DNA of 64,000 nt, taken from Brachypodium distachyon (taxonomy: Eukaryota > Streptophyta > Magnoliopsida > Poales > Poaceae). The notes below the pieces were generated by a model that was not told the origin of the DNA, did not search any database, and saw only the letters and a program-made list of their open reading frames with translations. How positions within the stretch are numbered: the first letter of the stretch is position 1; each line of letters opens with the position of its first letter. Shown one piece after another: positions 56,510 through 64,000 of this stretch. Where the stretch lies: assembly GCF_000005505.3 (NCBI RefSeq), contig NC_016133.3, positions 16,616,001-16,680,000 of the forward strand, given 5' to 3'. The position numbers and the translations under genes were made by a program.

Positions 56510-57844
56510 TTCTGAATTTAGAGACTGTTTGTAGATACTCTTTGTTAGTTGTCTGTCTTTAGCAGTTTCTCTTTTCCTGTAGCATTCTGAGGGGATTTCT
56601 TGATAAAAATAGTTGTTCATCTCGATGATTGCTAATGTGTTTTGCCCATTATATGATTATTACTTGCAACCAAAGCAGAGTACAACTTGGTGTACAATGA
56701 AATAGTGCCTCCTATGTGTAACACCTTGGTTTTGTAATTTACTGCCGAATAACATTTAGCTTTGATACAACTCAACCAGGTAAATTAACCAGGATGTATA
56801 CCTTTTCTGAAGTTATGACCTACTCCCTCGGTTCCTAAATACTTGTCGTGGTTTTAGTGCAAGTTGGAGGGAGTACTTGCCTACAGCTCAAAAATTATAC
56901 ATAAAGAGCAGTGAATATAACTTTGTTCTGGTTAAAGGATGTTGTGCTTGCTGGCAAAAGAGATGCCTAGTATTATGTGTTAATCTGAACTGCTCATAAG
57001 AAGGGGTGTTGTTTTATTCATAACGATAACCTCAAAACTGAGAGCAGCATTATATCGCCGTTGTTTATATCAGAAATATGGAGATTCATCTATACTGTTG
57101 TTCAGGCTTATACCAGCTTTATAAATTATAACAAAGTTGAAGGCTATTACGTAGTGCTTGTCGATGGCAAACATAATACAGATTAAACACAGAATACAGT
57201 AAAACAAGTGCACAAACCTTTAGAATTTTCTGTACACTGATGATTTAATCCTGACTTGGGAAAGTAAAAGAAAGCTGACCTTTGGATCCCAGTATGGCGC
57301 TTAACAAAAATCTAACTGTCTGATCTACCAGGCTGATTATAAATCGGCCATGCACAGTAGTATCCTAAAATACACTAAAGGTTGCAGTCAGTCAAAAAGA
57401 TCCATTCCTACAAATGTTGTATCTGCAACTGGCTATTTGTATAAGTTTACTAAAATATGAATAATAAAGCTATAAGATTTAATATGCATATGTATTCACA
57501 GCTTGTGGGGCCTCAAATAGTTGCGGGATAGATTGTATACGATGTGCCATCTTTCAATTCGTAAGGAAACAAATATGATAGCACAAAAGTAGTTGCTATG
57601 TTCTCTCAACGACATGCTCTTGTTTATCTGGCATTGATTCATTGCAATATATGAGACACATTGATATTATACTACTTGAACACCCAAAAGTTTGACAGCA
57701 GGTGCAGATAACAAAGAAAACTAGACTTAACACCCACAGGCAACAAATTCAAGTTAGAAAAACTAGCAAGTTAGAAGTTACTATAATGAGTCTAAGAAGT
57801 AAACTACCTAATCAACATACTAAGCTTACGAAAGAGCTGCTCAT
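56510..57844. other. GH17 3' UTR and intergenic DNA
   Basis: AT-rich; the first 150 nt are likely the GH17 3' UTR. A 51-bp Stowaway remnant is at 56823-56873. No gene is seen between 56900 and 57840. Confidence 0.5.
56823..56873. mobile_element. Stowaway MITE remnant, 51 bp
   Basis: Starts CTCCCTCGGTTCCTAAATAC and ends TTGGAGGGAG, with TA on both sides. Most of the right arm has been lost by an internal deletion. Confidence 0.7.
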
Positions 57845-58910
57845 CTATGCTTCAGCATACTTCCTCCTCTTTTCTAAAGCATCTATCACGACAGAAGGAC
57901 AAGATCTTTTGATATTTGCCAAACCTTCGGTCGCCACCACATCATCCATCTTCTCTGAAGAGGCGATAAATCCAATGCAAGCGTCCTTGAGCCGGTCGCA
58001 GTGATGCTGATCAGCTAAAGCCAATGTAGTTGCCACGGTCTCCACATCAAGATTCTTGCCAAGGATGTTTTGACAGATCAACTTGAGCCTGTCCACATCA
58101 TACCTATCTGCAGCCACAAGTAAATGACAGACCATTTCCCTTTTATCACCTTCTTCAAGAGCATCCATGTCGTCAGGCAATGAATCGGTGTAGATGAAAT
58201 GCAGGAGAGCTCTGAAAACGGCAGGCTGCATGTCTTGGATTGTCACACACCGGGTGCTCGTCTCCCTCATCGGCCCGCAGAGCTCTGCTCTGAAGACGGG
58301 TGAACGTACAGCAAGCAGAATCTTGTGTGCCTGGAAGGTCTCCTCTCCAACACGGAAAGTGACATCTGCTTCCTCCTTTGCTTCCAATAGCTTGCCTAGA
58401 TGCTCTGTGATATTGGACGGCGGCACCTCGATTTCAGATGACTCCCTGGTTTCATACACCTTCGATTCTTTGATGACCAAAAGGTCACATGTAACCAAGA
58501 GGCGATCATCCTGAATGCAGGTCGAATTTTGCAGTTTAGACTTGTGCACTCGGATTCCATGCCGACAGGAAGATGCCTTGAACAGTGGCGGTTCATCCGT
58601 GGGCCGGGCGGGCCAGCAAACCCGAAGGGCGATCGACTATTCTCAGATCAAACAGCGCCCGCACCTCCTCGACATCTTGGCTCACGAGCATGATATAGAT
58701 GACCACGGAATCTTCGCTATGCTGGACGGTTCCGTCGGGGTAGACGCGGATGGCCCAGTCGTAGCCACCGACGGTGAAGGTGGTGGATTGAAGGAACTTG
58801 CCGACGCCCATGCCGTTCTTGAGGCTGTAGCCTTCGATGGCGAAGACGTGCGTCCCCCTCGCCGTCTCCGATGTGCAAACCGACGCCGTCTTCTTGCACG
58901 CTGACTCCAT
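57845..58910 (-). pseudogene. MATH-BTB protein gene with a frameshift in the MATH domain
   Basis: The 5' frame (58910-58593) encodes a MATH domain start with GMGVGKFLQSTTFTVGGYDW and VYPDGT, typical of the expanded grass MATH-BTB family. It runs into a stop at the GGATGA near 58595. The rest of the MATH domain (from about PPLFKASSCRHGIRV) and the whole BTB domain (EADVTFRVGEETFQAHK to KRRKYAEA) are in another frame ending at 57845. The switch falls in GC-rich GGCCCGCCCGGCCCA near 58605-58620, consistent with one extra base. Intact proteins of this kind are CUL3 ubiquitin-ligase adaptors. A 5' UTR intron probably precedes the ATG (GACAG acceptor near 58920). Either a young pseudogene or a sequence error. 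Confidence 0.8.
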
Positions 58911-59109
58911 CGAATCCCTGTCAAGAACCCGTAAACAGCATTAGTTCTAACTACGGATGGTACAGATCTGAGCATAGAGGATGAAATTAGACTCCTCTCA
59001 CCAGAAGAAGCAGTAGAAGGAGAGACGAACCTTGGAACTCTGGCCAAGGTTGCCGGCGGCGGCGAGGAAGGGGGGAACAGACGCTGTTTTTTCTTTCTTA
59101 ATTATTTTG

Positions 59110-60425
59110 GAGAATCGACGGGCCCTATAGCTTGTATTGGGCTAATAGGAAAAGGCCCGTTACGAATGAAATATCCACAAAAGGCCCACGTATTGGAACG
59201 CCAGTACGCCACCCATGCATCACATAAGTCCAGTCCACCTGGCCCATTGGTTTTCGCCCCCAAAAAAAAGCTAGCCCATTGGTTCCTGGTGTTAGCTGCT
59301 TCACATGCAACGTTCCCGCAAATCCACTGTAGGTGGCAAATTCGGCTCTGTTTGGTAGCTCAGTTTTTTCTCTGTATTTTGAGAATACCACAGTTTTTAG
59401 ATATACTCTAGTTTAAATATATAAAGGTGTTTGGTACCTAAAAAAACTCTAGTTTTAATACCAGGCTATTTTCAAAACTGAGATATTTTCTCTGAATAAA
59501 ATAAAGAGGTCTGGACCTCTTTATTTTTTACAGAACACGGACAAGAAACTCGGCATCGCCGCATACCGCTGCCACGCCGAGGGCCCGAGGCTGCGCACAG
59601 CGCACATCATCGCGGCCAATAGACATTGGATGGCCGTCGCCCGTCGGACCGCCACCGCTGCAGGTCGTCGTGCCGCGCCGCTGCCTATCGACGCGACGTC
59701 GCCCCTGCAAGGTCGCCGGCTCCAGGGTCGACGCGCGCTGCCGCTGGAGGTCACGGCTCCCGCTGCAGATCAATGCGCCATCGCCGTTGGAGGCCGCCGC
59801 GCCGCCCTGCTACCGGTCATCGCGCGCCCCCGCTGTAGGTCGACCGCGCGCCTCGCACGCAATTCCAGCCACCGTCGCCGCCGCCCAATCGTCTCCATCG
59901 GCGGGGACAAAGAAATCTCGATGGCGGGTAATCTGGGCCTCCCCTACCCTCGATCCCTACCTCAGTCCCACCCATGAAGGCGCCTCAACTCCGGGTCATC
60001 GCGGCTGCGCGCCGGCTGGAGGCTGCCGGCGGCCATTGGATGGTTGCTAGCGTTGTTGCTGTTGGAGGTCGCCACGTACTGCCGCTGGAATTGGAGTTCG
60101 CTGCTGCCGGTGGAGGTTACTTCGCCACTGCCGCTGGAGGGCGACGCGCCGGTGCTGGAGCCTGAAGGTCGCCGCTGCCGCTGGATGTGCTGCGCGGACT
60201 GGAGCTCACGGGCAGAGGAAGAAGAAGAATAAGAGAAGGTGGGGCCGTGGGGGAAGAAGAATACTGCAGTTCAATACTTTGATACCAAACAGGTTGAAAG
60301 TATTATTAATACTCCAAAATAATCAAGTTTGCCAAAACTGAAGTATTTTGTATCTAGAGTAAAATATACTGTAGTTTGTCAATACTTTAGTTTTTAAAAT
60401 ATTTTAGTAAAACGAATACGACGCG
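59110..60425. repeat. GC-rich minisatellite-like block within AT-rich flanks, possibly one transposon
   Basis: 59540-60230 is GC-rich and built from degenerate words such as GCCGCTGGAGGTC. It is flanked by AT-rich arms that each contain TTTGGTA(C/T)C near 59430 and, inverted, near 60280. This could be a transposon carrying a GC-rich cargo, but I could not find a target duplication. The translated frames are low-complexity Arg/Ala/Pro. Confidence 0.35.
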
Positions 60426-61176
60426 TCGTTTTCCATTAATAAGAGTTGGAATTTACAGAGAAGGGGTTACAAAGCGAGACAAGTAAAAACTAGGAATGCT
60501 GGTAACTTTTGTATTTCTACTTGCAATACGCCCTTGTATTTCAACTAGCAACTTCAGCAGCTCCTAATCTGGCAACTTTGGGCATGTCGGCCGGTGTACC
60601 ATTTTCCTTTTTTTTCTTCTTTACAGCATGGTGTGCCACTTCCTTAATGTGCACATTGGATGTGCACTTGGTCGTTGCTTCAGCGGGAGGAGGATTGGCC
60701 GGCGGTGTTGGTTGCACGTTTCAGCTGGAGCTGATGGTCAAGGAGGTGTTTTCTTGCAATAGGTGGATGTGTAATCTCTGTCTCGAGACACCTTGGTTGA
60801 CTTGTGTTGTCCTGTCCTCATTGTATAAAACTGTGCACAACCATTCTTGGTTTCGCAGGATGTGTGCATCTTGCTATACAGAGACCGAATGTCCGGATGT
60901 GAACTTTGTTTGAATCTATCATCTTGATGTGACTTAAGTTCAATAAAGCTTTACTTCATGAAAAAATGGATGCAGGACATGGAACGGGCAGGTCAGTGAA
61001 GAAGGGCATTAATTTGTGTAGGGTGTACCAACAAGAGTTGCATCAATAATAAATAAGATACACAACTGGTGGCATTTTTTTCTTACCATACCATCCTCGA
61101 TCTCTCATCCTAATTTAAGATGTCACATAGACAAGATGGTGGGGCGGGACACTAAAAATGCCCTCATACTATTGTA
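60426..61176. other. Retroelement remnants, no recognised gene
   Basis: 60433-60480 (CCATTAATAAGAGTTGGAA.., TTACAAAG) resembles a LINE 3' end in reverse, as at 23.17 kb. A frame at 60509-60913 matches nothing I know; it ends shortly before AATAAAG and an A-run near 60940-60966, suggesting a polyadenylated retrocopy or element end on the plus strand. Confidence 0.35.
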
Positions 61177-61289
61177 CTTCCTCCGATTCTAAATTGTCGT
61201 CGAAATATTACATGTATCTATACACTTTTAAAAAATAGATACATCCATATTTGGACAAATTTGAATCAAGAATTTAGGATCAGAAAGAA
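61177..61289. mobile_element. Stowaway-type MITE, 113 bp
   Basis: CTTCCTCCGATTCTAAATT left end with imperfect complement at the right, core with ACATGTATCTATACACTTTT typical of this family here, and flanking TA. Confidence 0.8.
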
Positions 61290-61876
61290 TACTTATTACT
61301 TATACAGATTAGTGCCATCACAGTAGCCTTGCTAGTTATTTACCAGAAGCTTGCTACAGGTGACATGCATCTGATCCATTTACGATGAATTTTTTACCAT
61401 GAGGAGCAACAGGTGACATGTAGACTTATAAGAGTAGAGGAGTATAATTCTTTATCCCGGTAGAACGTCCACTAATTAGTTACAAATGAGCCTCGGCCAC
61501 GAATTGTTGAGACACACGAGGTAAACATATAATATTTCATTATGGAGGCACGCCATGTTCTTTCACCTTTTCTTATTTTCTTTCTCGAAGAACTCTTAAT
61601 TGTACTTCGTGTAAGGAAAGACTACCACCGCCGTAGCCTGCCAGTAAAATGAATGAACAGTGTGAATGCATGCTTGCGCAGAAACATTACTGAGGTAAAT
61701 GCATGGCAGGGTTGGTTGAATTGTGTGTGTACCATTTTTCTTGGGAGATCAATGTGCATATCTCATACTCTTATAAGATTCAGTAGTTATCTTTATACCC
61801 TCCTAACATTTAAGTTGACACAATCGGGTCAGCAAATAAATATTGAATGTGAAACTAAATTTCCACCGAGCTGAAG
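61290..61876. other. Intergenic or downstream of the SDR gene
   Basis: AT-rich. Any further 3' exon of the minus-strand dehydrogenase would lie here, but I could not identify one. Confidence 0.4.
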
Positions 61877-64000
61877 TTAATTAACAACCTTGAGTGACAC
61901 TATTGGTTGGTAACCAAGTTGTTCGATGGCATTGTTGCAACTGAATGTTCTGTTCAGAGTCAAATACTTGATCGTCACAGATGTTAGCCAAAACTTTGGT
62001 CGCACTCCGTAAATAGAGGATAGCTTATTGTAATTCCAGCCTAGAACACGTGCTATTGGCTTGAGAAGATATGCAGGTATTTTTATTTTAATCCGCCTGA
62101 AACAAAATACCATAAGTAGTTTTATAATTGCTGGCAATATGTGCTATTGTAATAAGAAATATATCTATAGCTTTTTTGCTGTAGAAAGCTACACATTTTG
62201 GGATTACAAGATGTGCCCTCTTAATTCATGGAAATATGTATACGCACAAGATAAAGATACGGAGTACCTACTTATTTAGTTAGATATATAATATCAAAGA
62301 CTTGGGGTTTACAATCCCTGTTTTCTTGGGAGTGAGCATGCCTATATAGCTCACTTTGTTGGGGGGAGTGGATGTACAGTCCCACCACTTGGGTTCAAGT
62401 CCTCGCGGATGTGAATTTATGTTCCTATTTATACCGTAGGAGGTCTCCCTTATAGTTTCCTTTAAAGAAAATTTTAAATTGTGGTTCAACTATTACGGAT
62501 GAATGTGAGAATTGTTTGTCAACATTAGAAACATGTGCTTGCCAATCACATATGATTTGTCTTGATATCAATGTGATCTTTCAAAACTAGAATCTCTAGG
62601 AGTATTTCAAAGGGCTAAGACACATTTGGATAAGTGGCTTCGTAATATTATAAAAAAATAAAGGTAAATATTACTCAATAATATTGTTCTTAGTTTGAGT
62701 ATGCGAGAGAATAGAAAGAGCACCTTTTGAATCCAAGTTCTTCCAAAACAATATATATAAACCTCCACATATTCATTGGTTCCATATTGGTTATAAAGTA
62801 GGCCTATATAGGAGAATAAATAAATAAAGACGTCATATCAACTATAATGATGAAAGTTACAATTATGAAGTTGAACTATAATTAAACTTATTTATACTTT
62901 GCCTCCGCTTCTTGCTGCACCCGATTTTGTTGTGAGAGTTCTCTCGGCACAGATATGACCATTCACCACATTCTCGACATAAACAAAATCATCACTATTC
63001 TTGCCATCACCAATAATGAACTGCAAGAATATACATTGTCATTTATTTCAAATTATCTCTATATATATGTCACTAGTTCACAACCAATTGGATGACACTT
63101 AAGCCGGGGTTGATGCCTAGGGAATTTGTTTGGAAAATTAGAGTTTTTTTTTCATGATAGCTTGTAGGCTCCTATGTATTTGTGATGAATAACTTATAGG
63201 TGTGTGGATATGTATGACATAGATTGATAGAAAAATATATTATCTAAACCACATGTATTCCTTGATAGCTATAGTTTCTCTCACGCCCAAAGGATTATAC
63301 AGAAACATCACATAAGAAAACTAATGCTTGTCAATGTTTGAAACAACATGTTTTCATGCCTATCGACCAAAAATATCATCTAGCATTGTCATTTATATAA
63401 ACTCTATTTGGTTTAACTAACAATAATTCACTATCTTTTGGTTAGGTGTGTACAATTATTTTTCACACAAAAATGTGTATAGTGTGTTAGACAAGGGAAA
63501 TATTTTCAACATCTAATTACGTCAATAATTACTTCCATAGTGAGGGATGTAAGTAAACAATGTTATGTTGTATGTGAAAATTAATTTGAAATTCTGTTTT
63601 CAGTGAAATAATTTTATTATGTACAGTATAAACTCTTACCATCGTTCTTGCATATGAAACGATATATGGTACTAATATGTCACCGGGACCAAAAATGGTA
63701 CCGGGACGAATGCAACATGTTAGAAGCTCGTTTGTGTCATTGGCCTTCTTCACTAGCTTCTCTGCTTCTGCCTTAGTTTGTGTGTATGCGTCGGGAAACT
63801 AATTATAAACAAATCAAACAATTAGATATCCCACAAACTTTGTACTTACGTACTATGATATTTGTATAAATTAAGATAAAGGAACATTCAAGTACTAACG
63901 AAATAACAAGTTTCCCCCATAGAAATAACCTTGGGAGGTAAAACAGTTGAGTCTCTATCTGTGCAGCAAACAAGCTAGCCAGATCAATAATATAAATGAT
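61877..64000 (-). CDS. 3-beta-hydroxysteroid dehydrogenase/decarboxylase-like SDR, partial
   Basis: Five exons are visible in consistent phase: 63958-63930 (29 nt, RDSTVLPPK), 63798-63640 (DAYTQTKAEAEKLV to IVSYARTM), 63020-62898 (IIGDGKNSDDFVYVENVV), 62803-62724 (AYFITNMEPMNMWRF) and 62096-61877 (ending SLKVVN stop). The SDR catalytic YxxxK is seen as YTQTK, followed by CCIRPGTIFGPGD. This fits plant 3-beta-HSD/C-4 decarboxylases of sterol synthesis, ER-located in Arabidopsis. The NAD-binding N-terminus lies beyond the right edge. The C-terminus may be real, or the GTTGTT after SLK may be a donor to a later exon that I could not find. A SINE sits in the last intron. Confidence 0.8.
62333..62480 (+). 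mobile_element. tRNA-derived SINE in the last visible SDR intron
   Basis: A-box-like TATAGCTCACTTTGTTGG at 62344-62361 and B-box GGGTTCAAGTCC at 62391-62402 are 30 bp apart, as in a tRNA-like head. A pyrimidine-rich body (GGAGGTCTCCCTTATAG) follows, then an A-rich end. Opposite orientation to the host gene. Confidence 0.65.

Noticed and set aside
62340..62410. Possible tRNA gene
   Set aside because: A and B boxes are present but the flanking arms cannot form a cloverleaf and a SINE body follows; better explained as a SINE head.

Overview
This is plant nuclear DNA from a grass, most likely a pooid such as Brachypodium or a Triticeae/Avena relative. The evidence is GT-AG introns, GC-rich third codon positions in the intronless genes, many Stowaway-type MITEs with CTCCCTCCG ends, a Ty1/copia element, tRNA-derived SINEs and LINE fragments. 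No bacterial, organellar, rRNA, tRNA or CRISPR feature was seen.

Layout. 1-5190: degenerate copia retrotransposon on the minus strand, inserted into the end of a MITE. 5.9-14.0 kb: Raf-like protein kinase (+) with a leader intron and one 6.1-kb intron full of repeats. 16.6-27.8 kb: three intronless L-gulonolactone-oxidase-like genes (one +, two -). 29.7-33.5 kb: nine-exon YTH-domain m6A reader (-). 37.1-40.8 kb: seven-exon CemA-like chloroplast envelope protein of the DLDG1 type (-). 45.1-46.7 kb: intronless CYP81-like cytochrome P450 (-), flanked by two direct copies of a 1.3-kb GC-rich, A-tailed repeat. 49.7-50.4 kb: apparently broken gene (-). 52.6-56.5 kb: GH17 beta-1,3-glucanase with an X8 module (+). 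57.8-58.9 kb: MATH-BTB gene with a frameshift (-). 61.9 kb to the right edge: partial 3-beta-hydroxysteroid dehydrogenase-type SDR (-).

The genes are not a pathway cluster. They look like an old chromosomal gene order (kinase, YTH, DLDG1, GH17) into which a local gulonolactone-oxidase family has expanded. From memory, several Arabidopsis counterparts are neighbours (At4g31040, At4g31140, At4g31170; At5g58090, At5g58190), which would make this ancient microsynteny and should be checked.

The most informative structure is a segmental duplication. The second and third gulonolactone-oxidase genes share upstream DNA, and the copy next to the second gene ends in about 115 bp matching YTH intron 6. 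The ancestral unit therefore probably reached into the YTH gene. Comparing the copies shows two MITE insertions against their empty TA sites. One of these MITEs abuts the TATA box of the third oxidase gene.
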